Origin: Sabulitectum sp036743055
GTDB lineage: Bacteria; Fermentibacterota; Fermentibacteria; Fermentibacterales; JCC-6
Direction: 5' to 3'
NCBI GenBank assembly: GCA_036743055.1
Contig: DAINQE010000006.1
Location: 1-64,000, forward strand
Length of the DNA: 64,000 nucleotides
Part shown: positions 1 to 6,999 of the stretch, in pieces
Position numbering within the stretch: position 1 is the first letter of the stretch
How the letters are laid out: each line of letters starts with the position of its first letter
The notes under the pieces: model-generated
Databases searched by the model: none
What the model was told of the DNA's origin: nothing
Seen by the model: only the letters and a program-made list of their open reading frames with translations
Translations under genes and position numbers: made by a program

Positions 1-23
1 TTTCAAATCGACGGTTCATGAAC

Positions 24-44
24 CCCTCGACTTGTAGTCGAGGG
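24..44. repeat. Perfect hairpin near window edge
   Basis: Arms of 9 bases (24-32 and 36-44) are perfectly complementary around a TGT loop. A second short palindrome, GTTCATGAAC, lies directly before it at 14-23. It sits downstream of the minus-strand lipoprotein gene that ends at 88, but no T-run follows in either direction, so a terminator role is weak. It could also be an intergenic palindromic repeat. No other copy was noticed in this window. Confidence 0.4.
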
Positions 45-87
45 TCGTTCAGTTTGGTGTTTCCGGTAACCGTTCCTAGTTCCAGTG

Positions 88-417
88 CTAATCTATGTCT
101 GCCAGGGTGACGGCCCACTGGTATTCGCCGATCTCAACGCCCCAGAGGGTGTAGCTGTCGCCGTCCTCGTCAACCACCTTGATGTCGTAGGTTCCAGCTG
201 GGACGCGTATGGTCACATCGTCGCCGGGCTCCATTATGTCTGAGATGCGGTTCTCACCCCAGGGTTCGTCGGATGGATCGATGTAGACCTCCTCGATATC
301 CCAGGCGCCAAGGTCGTTGGTTATCTTAACGGGAACCGTGCCGGTGTCGCCGCCGCCGCAGGCGGAGATCACGGTAAATGCAAGCACCACCGCGAGCATC
401 ATTACCATTCTCTTCAT
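88..417 (-). CDS. Small lipoprotein with a shared C-terminal domain
   Basis: This encodes about 109 residues. The ATG at 417 is preferred over the upstream in-frame start because it follows a GGAGGGG ribosome-binding site and opens a classical lipoprotein signal (Met-Lys-Arg, hydrophobic core, then Ile-Ser-Ala-Cys). The mature part is acidic. Its C-terminal half (PAGTYDIKVVDEDGDSYTLW and onward) aligns with the end of the neighbouring lipoprotein at 514-1278, so the two share one small beta-rich domain. The TYD-I-V plus SYTLW-VEI pattern is reminiscent of carboxypeptidase-like carrier folds, which is only an inference. It probably sits in the envelope; its function is unknown. Confidence 0.8.
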   Translation of the reverse strand: MKRMVMMLAVVLAFTVISACGGGDTGTVPVKITNDLGAWDIEEVYIDPSDEPWGENRISDIMEPGDDVTIRVPAGTYDIKVVDEDGDSYTLWGVEIGEYQWAVTLADID

Positions 418-513
418 TGAGACCCCTCCATTTTTTGAAAGCGCGGAATGCCCTCTCCGCTTATACACGATGCGCATAATAAAAAAACCGGAGCTTGAGG
501 TAAAGGGGCCGGA

Positions 514-1278
514 TCAGGGGTCCCTGTCCACCTCGGTAACCTCCCACAGTACACCGTTCTGGTCGATCTCAACCTGCCACAGGGTATAGGAGTGTCCGCC
601 GGAGTCGTAAACCTGGATGTCGTAGGTGCCCGGTTCCACCCTGAGCACCAGTTCCCCTCCGGTGCCAATGATGCTGGCCCCCAGGAGATCGTCCCCCCAG
701 GAATCGCTGTCGCTGGGGCTGAAGAAGGCGTGGTGTATCGCCGTACCCTGGAGAGAGTTCTTCACGGTGGTGACGCAGGGTCCGCTGCCCATTGATATCA
801 CCGAGGGGATCACCGGATCGTAGCCCGGCCCCGGGGAACCCTGGAAAAGGTCCTGGAACATTGAGTCAAGGGGCTGCAGAAGGTCCAGCTTCCACCCGCC
901 GGACTCCTCCCGGAACAGGAAGACCACCGGTCTTCCCCGCTCTTCCGCGGTGAGAACGGCCCTTTCGCCGGTTATCTCCACCGAGATCACCGCTTCGGGG
1001 AAGATGAGCATGTCTGTCTCCACGGCCAGGGCTTCAAGGAGAAGCTCTGCGTCGTTCTCGAAGGGGGCTCCGCCTTCTGTGAACAGCTCCGCAAGGGATT
1101 CCAGGCGACCCTCGGTGTCGCTGGTAAGGCCGGACATGAGCCTGCCCCAGCTGCCCTGCTCCGCATGGGTTCCCAGGTCCCTGTAGTTCTCTATCACCTG
1201 TCGCTGTTCGCCGCTCCAGCCTATGCAGCCGGCGAAGAGAAGCGCGGCAAGCGCCGTGGAAAATGCCGCCAATTTCAA
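514..1278 (-). CDS. Two-domain lipoprotein of unknown function
   Basis: This encodes 254 residues with a lipoprotein signal ending in Leu-Phe-Ala-Gly-Cys near residue 18. The N-terminal 150 residues look like a ligand-binding or NTF2-like fold (helix-rich start, then strands with VISVEITGERAVLTAEERG), but no family is recognised with confidence. The C-terminal 75 residues repeat the domain found alone in the lipoprotein at 88-417 (shared EPGTYDIQVYDSGGHSYTLW pattern). The two genes lie in the same direction 96 bp apart, suggesting duplication of the small domain. The gene is divergent from the GGDEF gene at 1423, with a palindromic operator between them. Confidence 0.8.
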   Translation of the reverse strand: MKLAAFSTALAALLFAGCIGWSGEQRQVIENYRDLGTHAEQGSWGRLMSGLTSDTEGRLESLAELFTEGGAPFENDAELLLEALAVETDMLIFPEAVISVEITGERAVLTAEERGRPVVFLFREESGGWKLDLLQPLDSMFQDLFQGSPGPGYDPVIPSVISMGSGPCVTTVKNSLQGTAIHHAFFSPSDSDSWGDDLLGASIIGTGGELVLRVEPGTYDIQVYDSGGHSYTLWQVEIDQNGVLWEVTEVDRDP

Positions 1279-1344
1279 TGTACACTCCCTCCGGGCAATT
1301 GAAGGTGTTTGTTTCGCCGCCTACACTCTACATATTCACCTCTT

Positions 1345-1400
1345 CAGGGTCAACGGACCGTTGACCCTGGGCTTCCAGGCTTTATTGTATGGTTGACCCT
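1345..1400 (+). promoter_or_regulatory. Palindromic operator with embedded promoter
   Basis: Positions 1345-1369 form a perfect palindrome with 12-base arms around a single A. The right arm carries TTGACC (1361-1366), which with TATTGT (1383-1388, spacer 16) makes a plausible sigma-70-type promoter reading into the GGDEF gene. A third copy of the half-site GTTGACCCT lies at 1392-1400, about where transcription would begin. The spacing suggests a dimeric regulator covering both the -35 element and the start site. The regulator is unknown. The divergent lipoprotein gene (start 1278) could share this control. Confidence 0.6.
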
Positions 1401-1422
1401 AAGAGGGGAGAAGTATCCGGAC

Positions 1423-2292
1423 ATGGACAGGGTGACATTCCCCAGGCAGGTCGAGGAGGATGCCGTTACCGGCATGCCCCCCAGGAAGATACTGGATCAT
1501 GACATTCCCATGCTGCTCAGGTCCATGGGTACCGCAGGGCTCCCGCTCTGCGCAATAATGATAGACATCGACCATTTCAAGAAGTTCAACGACAAGCACG
1601 GACACGATGTGGGCGACCTTGTGCTGAGGCATGTGGCCTCCACGGTGCGGAAGGCGGTTCGCTTCCGGGGAGAGGCCTACAGGTACGGCGGCGAGGAGAT
1701 AACGGTGCTTATGCTCAACACCTCCCTCGCCGAGGGGGCCGCCACCGCGGAGAGGCTTTGCCGGGCGGTGGAGAACTCCCGGGTGGAGGCTGTTGTTCAG
1801 GGCGAGAAGAGGGAGTTCTCGGTTCAGATATCCCTTGGGGTGGCGTCAACCGAGCAGGTCTCGGGCTCTGAACTGATCGTCTCCGCCGACCAGGCCCTGC
1901 TGGTGGCGAAGGAGACCGGCAGGAACCACGCCGAGGTTTATGACAAGGCCCGCACCAGGAGCGGTGAGACCACCAGGATAGATGTTACCTTCTTCGGAAC
2001 TCCGGTACCCATACAGGGGAACAACTACATCCTCCTGAAGAAGTGGTACGCCATAGACAACCCGCTGAACATAGGGGTGCTGGAGATGAAGGACCTTGAC
2101 CATGACGCCACCTATGTGGGCGACAAGAACATGCCCCTGCCCTCGGGAGGCCTTCTGGAGGCGGAGATCAGGGGCAAGGTCAAGGAGATAGAGGTAAGGA
2201 GCAACAGGATGTTCTTCAAGCTCGAGGTAAGGAACGAAGTGATAGACCTCATGTTCAAATACATACAGGACAGCGGGAATGCGGGATATTAA
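1423..2292 (+). CDS. GGDEF-domain diguanylate cyclase candidate
   Basis: This encodes about 289 residues from the ATG at 1423, which follows AGGGGAG; the upstream in-frame codons cross the operator and are unlikely to be coding. The GGDEF domain starts at the DAVTGMPPR motif, has the metal-binding IDIDHFKKFND segment, and carries the signature as GGEEI near residue 89. The product-inhibition site normally written RxxD five residues upstream is RFRG here, so feedback inhibition may be absent. About 105 C-terminal residues form a separate beta-rich domain that may be PilZ-like; this is uncertain because the RxxxR motif is not seen. No membrane segment is visible. The gene overlaps the amidohydrolase gene by 14 bp and heads the operon to 6897. 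Confidence 0.82.
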   Translation: MDRVTFPRQVEEDAVTGMPPRKILDHDIPMLLRSMGTAGLPLCAIMIDIDHFKKFNDKHGHDVGDLVLRHVASTVRKAVRFRGEAYRYGGEEITVLMLNTSLAEGAATAERLCRAVENSRVEAVVQGEKREFSVQISLGVASTEQVSGSELIVSADQALLVAKETGRNHAEVYDKARTRSGETTRIDVTFFGTPVPIQGNNYILLKKWYAIDNPLNIGVLEMKDLDHDATYVGDKNMPLPSGGLLEAEIRGKVKEIEVRSNRMFFKLEVRNEVIDLMFKYIQDSGNAGY

Positions 2293-3706
2293 GGCACGGC
2301 GGCTCTGGACAGGACAGGGCGGAACCCTGGAGAACGCCAGGGTGACCCTTGACCGTGAAGGGCTGGTGGAGGGGATCGCTCCCCTGGAACCGGAGGATTT
2401 TCCGGAATACGACTTCGTTATGCCGGCGTTCTTCGATGCCCATTGCCACCTTTCCTGGATGGTCCTTAAGGAGCTGTCCCTGGACCTTTCCACCGCCGGC
2501 TCCGCCGAGGACCTTCTGGGGATCGTGTGGGAAAATGCAAGGGCGGGGGAAGACGGCATTATCAGGGGCGATTCCTTCGACGAGAGCTCCTGGAGCGACA
2601 GCAGGCTGCCCACGCTTGACCAGCTCGATGCGGTCACCGGGAACCGCCCGGCGTTCCTCTGCAGGGTCTGCGGCCATGCCGCGCTGGCCAATTCCGCAAT
2701 GATGGCCCTGATGGAGCACGACCCGAAATGGATGGACAGGGAAACGGGTTTTCTCAGGGAGAGACCGGTCATGGAATTCTCGGAGCATTTCCCGCCGGAC
2801 AGGGAGAAGGCCCGGGAAGCCGTGGTCAGCGTTACGGCCAAGATACACTCAACCGGGGTTACCGGGGTTTGCACAGTGGAGAAGCCTGCCAACGCCCTGG
2901 ACCTTATCGAAGCTGCACCCGACCTTGACATAGCCTGGGTGGTTAACGGCGATGGACCGAGCCCTGAACTCCCGGGCCAGCGGATGCGCAAGTTCTTCCT
3001 CGACGGTTCCTTCGGCGCCGGGAATGCCGCGGTGGACCCTTATTCCCGGGAGAACCTGCTCCATTCCGACGATGAGCTTCTTCGGGGATTCCTGGCATGC
3101 GCCGAGGCCGGAGAAGTTCCTGTGATCCACGCAATTGGCGCTGGGGCCCTGGCCCAGCTTCAGCGGGTCTCCGCAAGGGCATTCGATGTACTGGGAAGGG
3201 GCTTCCCGGTGCGGATAGAGCACGGTGAGGACCTTGAGCCGGTATGGGACATGGGCTGGGACCCGGATTTCCACATCTTCAGCATGCAGCCTAATTTCGT
3301 GGAGAGGTGGCAGAGACCCGGTGGAATGTACGACCGGCTGCTGCCCCCGGGGCGTTCCGTCAGGCTCAATCCCTTCAGGCTGGTGCTTGACGGCGGCTTC
3401 TCCCTGGGCTTCGGAAGCGACAGCATGCCGCTGGATCCCATCTTCGGCCTCAGGGGAGCCCTCCGTCACCGCGACGCCTTACTCGCCCTGGATACCCATG
3501 AGGCCCTGCGGGCCTATACACTTTCAGCGGCGGAGATATCCGGATGCGGCCATCTTGCCGCTTCCCTTGCCCCCGGAAGGCCCGGCGACCTGGTCTGCCT
3601 TGACGGCGACCCTTTCTCCGGCCTTGATTCAGTTTCAGTGCAGAGGACGGTCAGGAGGGGAAGGACCGTTTTCCGTCGGGAGGAGGCCGCAGGTGAAGAT
3701 ACCTGA
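2279..3706 (+). CDS. YtcJ-like metal-dependent amidohydrolase
   Basis: This encodes 475 residues of the Amidohydro_3/YtcJ class, which includes N-substituted formamide deformylase. The metal-binding DAHCH motif is near residue 55. The conserved block with DSFDESSW followed by a LPTLDQLDAVTGNRPAFL stretch and CGHAALAN is typical of the YtcJ group. A late HGEDLEP histidine, and Gly-Ser-Asp-Ser with an Asp ligand near residue 380, complete the metal site. No signal peptide is present, so it is cytoplasmic. The substrate cannot be told from sequence. It overlaps genes on both sides by 14 bp, so it is translated as part of the GGDEF-nadC-coaX operon. Confidence 0.82.
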   Translation: MRDIKARRLWTGQGGTLENARVTLDREGLVEGIAPLEPEDFPEYDFVMPAFFDAHCHLSWMVLKELSLDLSTAGSAEDLLGIVWENARAGEDGIIRGDSFDESSWSDSRLPTLDQLDAVTGNRPAFLCRVCGHAALANSAMMALMEHDPKWMDRETGFLRERPVMEFSEHFPPDREKAREAVVSVTAKIHSTGVTGVCTVEKPANALDLIEAAPDLDIAWVVNGDGPSPELPGQRMRKFFLDGSFGAGNAAVDPYSRENLLHSDDELLRGFLACAEAGEVPVIHAIGAGALAQLQRVSARAFDVLGRGFPVRIEHGEDLEPVWDMGWDPDFHIFSMQPNFVERWQRPGGMYDRLLPPGRSVRLNPFRLVLDGGFSLGFGSDSMPLDPIFGLRGALRHRDALLALDTHEALRAYTLSAAEISGCGHLAASLAPGRPGDLVCLDGDPFSGLDSVSVQRTVRRGRTVFRREEAAGEDT

Positions 3707-4568
3707 GGACTGGACCGACTCCCTCCAGAACGCCAGATTCGTGGCGGAATGCGCCCTGCTGGAGGACAGAGCCTCCGAGGACAGCGCCACATGGGCGCTG
3801 GGAGGTATGGCCCACCGGCAGGCGGTGTGCACTGTGAACGCAAGGGAAGGGATCGTACTTGCAGGCCTGCCCCACGCTTCGCTGGTGTTCCAGCTGCTCC
3901 CGGGCGGTGCGGAAGTGACCCCTCTGGCCGCAGAAGGGGAAAGGGTACCCGCCGGTGGAGCGATAGCGGTGATACGCGGCACACCGGGAGAGATACTCAG
4001 GGGAGAGAGGGTGTTCCTGAACATCCTGGGAAGGCTTTGCGGCATCGCCACCATGACCGCACGGTTCGTGGAGGCGTGCCATGGAACCGGCGTGGAGATA
4101 CTGGACACCAGGAAGACCACCCCGTGCATGAGGGCAATGGAGAAGTACGCGGTGAGGACCGCCGGGGGAACCAATCACAGGTTCTCCCTCTTCGACATGG
4201 CCATGCTGAAGGACAACCATCTGGCCGCCGCCGGGGGTGTTGCCCAGCTGGGGCCGGCCATGGGCAGGCTCAGGGAGAGGGGAATTCCAGTGGAGATAGA
4301 GGTGGACGGGCTGGACCAGCTCAGGGAGGCAATACTGCTCGAACCCCAGAGGATACTGCTGGACAACATGGACACCGAAACCCTGTCAAAGGCGGTTGCC
4401 ATGGCGGAGGGCTCCGGTATCTACCTCGAGGCTTCCGGGGGGATCACTCTGGATACCCTGCGGGAAGTGGCGCTCACCGGGGTTCACGGCATATCCTCCG
4501 GTGCCCTTACCCACTCCGTTCGCTGCAGCGACATAGGATTCGACTGGGATATCCCGGGGGGAGTGTAA
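3693..4568 (+). CDS. nadC: Quinolinate phosphoribosyltransferase
   Basis: NadC converts quinolinate and PRPP to nicotinate mononucleotide in de novo NAD synthesis. The GTG at 3693 is chosen because GGGAGGAGG precedes it and the N-terminus matches the family; the 291-residue length is normal. Visible hallmarks are the LDTRKTTP motif with its PRPP/quinolinate-binding Arg and Lys, GGTNHR, the LKDNH motif, EIEVDGLDQ, and the late LEASGGI block that closes the phosphate-binding barrel end. It overlaps the amidohydrolase gene by 14 bp and shares the bases TAATG with coaX. No nadA or nadB lies in this window. Confidence 0.95.
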   Translation: MKIPEDWTDSLQNARFVAECALLEDRASEDSATWALGGMAHRQAVCTVNAREGIVLAGLPHASLVFQLLPGGAEVTPLAAEGERVPAGGAIAVIRGTPGEILRGERVFLNILGRLCGIATMTARFVEACHGTGVEILDTRKTTPCMRAMEKYAVRTAGGTNHRFSLFDMAMLKDNHLAAAGGVAQLGPAMGRLRERGIPVEIEVDGLDQLREAILLEPQRILLDNMDTETLSKAVAMAEGSGIYLEASGGITLDTLREVALTGVHGISSGALTHSVRCSDIGFDWDIPGGV

Positions 4569-5341
4569 TGACAAGGCTGGCCGTTGACGTGGGTAACACC
4601 AAGACCGCCCTGGCCCTCTTCGAGGGTGGGGAGCTCCTGGATCAGTGGCGCATAAGGACCCTTCACTGGACCTCCGACGAACTCTGGATAACACTGGAGG
4701 CCCTGCTCAGGACATCCGGTCACGGACTGCCCGGGGACATGTGCTTCGCTTCGGTCGTTCCCCAGGTCTGCCATTCCCTGGTGAGCATGGCGGAGAAAAG
4801 GCTGGGCATCAGGCCTGTGGAGGTGAATCACACCACCGCCGGAATACAGATGGACTACATATATCCCCATGAAGTCGGCCCCGACAGGCTCGCCAATGCC
4901 TGTGCCGCGGTTATCGCGGGAAGTCTTCCTGCGATAGTGGCAGACTTCGGAACGGCAACGACTTTCGACGTTATCGACTCCAGTGGCAGATACGCCGGGG
5001 GAGCCATTTCCCCGGGGGTAGGCACAGCCGCGGGGGAGCTTTTCAAGAAGGCGGAGAGGCTGAGCCCCATCGATCTGGAGTTCCCCGCTTCCGCCACGGG
5101 CAGGACCACCGCGGACGCGGTTCGTTCAGGGGTGCTCCACGGCGCCGCCGGAGCGGCGGACCATATGGTGGACCTTCTCTCGGCGGAGCTGGGCCAGGAG
5201 CCTGTTCTCTGGGCCACCGGCGGATGGGGAAAGGGGCTGGCTATGCACTGCCGCCACTCCTTCAGGGTCTGCCCTGAACTCACTCTCATGGGAATCAACG
5301 AGATAGGCAGAAGGAACAGGGAGGGGAACGGTAATGGCTGA
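4568..5341 (+). CDS. coaX: Type III pantothenate kinase
   Basis: CoaX phosphorylates pantothenate in the first step of CoA synthesis. This is 257 residues, the normal size. It opens with DVGNTKTALALF (ATP-binding ASKHA fold) and carries GPDRLANA, DFGTATTFDVI and GGAISPGVGT, the three diagnostic type III motifs. The ATG overlaps the nadC stop in TAATG, indicating coupled translation. Its 3' end overlaps coaC by 8 bp. Pairing with coaC gives two steps of the CoA pathway in one operon. Confidence 0.95.
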   Translation: MTRLAVDVGNTKTALALFEGGELLDQWRIRTLHWTSDELWITLEALLRTSGHGLPGDMCFASVVPQVCHSLVSMAEKRLGIRPVEVNHTTAGIQMDYIYPHEVGPDRLANACAAVIAGSLPAIVADFGTATTFDVIDSSGRYAGGAISPGVGTAAGELFKKAERLSPIDLEFPASATGRTTADAVRSGVLHGAAGAADHMVDLLSAELGQEPVLWATGGWGKGLAMHCRHSFRVCPELTLMGINEIGRRNREGNGNG

Positions 5342-5882
5342 GATCCTTCTGGGAGTTACCGGCGGGGCTGCGGCCTTCAAGGCCTGCGCCCTGGGCTCCC
5401 TCTTCAGGAAGGCCGGGCACACGGTCAACGCCGTGCTAACTCCCGGCGCCCTTCGATTCATTACACCTGTGCAGGTTTCCGCCGTAACCGGCGGTCCCTG
5501 CCACACCGACATTTTTTCCGGGGGAGCCACGGGCTTCATTCCCCACATAGCGCTCACCGATTCGGTGGACCTGATGGTGGTGGCCCCGGCAACGGCGGGT
5601 TTCATGGCCAGAGCGGTGATGGGTCTTGCCGACGACCTGCTCTCCGCTGCCTTCCTGGCATGCGCGTCGCCTGTGGTGATGGCCCCTGCCATGAACACCA
5701 GGATGTGGAACAACCCCGCGGTCCGGTCCAACGCCGAGACCCTCCAGGTAAGGGGGATCACCCTCGCCGGGCCGGTGGAGGGCGTGCTTGCCTGCGGTAC
5801 CACAGGTGGAGGGCGTATGATGGAGCCTGAGGACATTTTCAGTATATGCCTTGCTGTTCTCGAGAAGAGAGGAAAGAACTGA
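5334..5882 (+). CDS. coaC: Phosphopantothenoylcysteine decarboxylase, stand-alone
   Basis: This FMN-dependent flavoprotein makes 4'-phosphopantetheine from phosphopantothenoylcysteine. At 182 residues it is only the CoaC half; most bacteria fuse it to the CoaB ligase, which is missing here. Visible catalytic features are GVTGGAAAFKA (FMN-binding start), PHIALTD with the active-site His, PAMNTRMW with the conserved Asn, and LACGTTGGGRM with the substrate-clamp Cys. It overlaps coaX by 8 bp and is followed one base later by the mtnA start. Other HFCD flavoproteins are alternatives, but the Cys and Asn motifs and the coaX partner favour CoaC. Confidence 0.88.
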   Translation: MAEILLGVTGGAAAFKACALGSLFRKAGHTVNAVLTPGALRFITPVQVSAVTGGPCHTDIFSGGATGFIPHIALTDSVDLMVVAPATAGFMARAVMGLADDLLSAAFLACASPVVMAPAMNTRMWNNPAVRSNAETLQVRGITLAGPVEGVLACGTTGGGRMMEPEDIFSICLAVLEKRGKN

Positions 5883-5883
5883 T

Positions 5884-6897
5884 TTGAAGCCGGTCCCTAC
5901 ACTGAAGTGGAATGACGGAAAGCTGGTACTGCTGGACCAGAGGGAGCTCCCGGCCAGGGAGGTTTATCTGGAGTGCGGCACCACCGCCGAGCTGGCGGAG
6001 GCCATACGGACCCTGGCGGTGAGGGGAGCCCCGGCCATTGGTATTGCCGCCGCCTGGGGAGCGGTTATCGCAATGGCGGAAACCGCTGCCGGCGAGGGTT
6101 TCCGTGAAGAGTGCATGGAGTTTCTGGATGTTCTTGCATCCACCAGGCCCACCGCGGTGAACCTGTTCCACTGCCTGGACCTCCAGAGGGAAATAGTGAA
6201 GAGCTGCACCTCCAGGGAGAAAGGTCTTGAGCTGCTGGCGGAGAATGCCGCCAGGCTTCAGGAGGAGGACCTTGAGGCCAGCAGGATAATGGGCTCTCTG
6301 GGCTGTGATCTCCTCCCTGACAACTGCACCGTGCTCACCCACTGCAACGCAGGGGGGCTGGCAACCGCCGGGCTGGGAACCGCGCTGGCGGTGATCTATG
6401 AGGCGGCGGAGAGGGGAAAGCTGACGCAGGTATACGCCGACGAAACAAGACCTCTGCTCCAGGGATCCCGGCTTACATCATGGGAACTCGCCAGGGCAGG
6501 GATACCGGTGAAGGTGATTCCGGATTCCGCGGCGGCTTCGCTCCTCCGCTCTGGGGCTGTTGACGCGGTGATAACAGGGGCCGACCGCGTGGCAATGAAC
6601 GGGGACTCCGCCAACAAGATCGGCACCCTTTCACTGGCACTTGCCGCTTCCAGCGCAGGGGTTCCCTTTTACATCGTGGCTCCGGTCTCCACCTTCGACA
6701 GGGGATCCCCCGACGGTTCGGCAATAGTGATCGAGGAAAGGTCCCGGGAAGAACTGGCCTCCCTGGGGGGGAGGATACTCCTTCCAGAAGGTGTGGGAAC
6801 ATGGAACCCCGCATTCGACGTAACTCCTGTGGAGTTAATTACCTCCATCATATGCGAGAGGGGTGTGGCGGGTTCTCCGAAAGAGGTTGATTTTTAA
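5884..6897 (+). CDS. mtnA: Methylthioribose-1-phosphate isomerase
   Basis: MtnA converts 5-methylthioribose-1-phosphate to methylthioribulose-1-phosphate in methionine salvage. The TTG at 5884 is preferred: GAGAGGAAAG lies upstream and the protein then begins with the usual LKW-DGKLVLLDQRELP pattern. It is 337 residues. Conserved blocks are RGAPAIGIAAAWG, THCNAGGLATAG with the catalytic Cys, YADETRPLLQGSRLT, and GADRVAMNGDSANKIGT with the catalytic Asp. Related eIF2B-like ribose-1,5-bisphosphate isomerases are shorter and differ at these blocks. It is the last gene of the operon; no other salvage gene is next to it. Confidence 0.93.
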   Translation: MKPVPTLKWNDGKLVLLDQRELPAREVYLECGTTAELAEAIRTLAVRGAPAIGIAAAWGAVIAMAETAAGEGFREECMEFLDVLASTRPTAVNLFHCLDLQREIVKSCTSREKGLELLAENAARLQEEDLEASRIMGSLGCDLLPDNCTVLTHCNAGGLATAGLGTALAVIYEAAERGKLTQVYADETRPLLQGSRLTSWELARAGIPVKVIPDSAAASLLRSGAVDAVITGADRVAMNGDSANKIGTLSLALAASSAGVPFYIVAPVSTFDRGSPDGSAIVIEERSREELASLGGRILLPEGVGTWNPAFDVTPVELITSIICERGVAGSPKEVDF

Positions 6898-6900
6898 AGG

Positions 6901-6929
6901 TTGACAAGGGTTGATACAGGGAATACTTT
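6901..6929 (+). promoter_or_regulatory. Sigma-70-type promoter for dnaK
   Basis: TTGACA (6901-6906), a 17-base spacer and TACTTT (6924-6929) lie 71 bp upstream of the dnaK start. No CIRCE inverted repeat (the HrcA site) is visible between the promoter and the gene. Confidence 0.65.
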
Positions 6930-6999
6930 TCGTCTGGAGTAAGTGTTTTCGCTGACCCCTGGGGCGCCAGCGGATTTCAGCGCAAAGCGGGGAGCAGAT

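Noticed and set aside
1846..2991. 381-residue minus-strand frame across the GGDEF and amidohydrolase genes
   Set aside because: It crosses two well-supported genes on the other strand and shows low-complexity Ser/Arg-rich content.
6898..6999. CIRCE element upstream of dnaK
   Set aside because: No TTAGCACTC-type inverted repeat is present.
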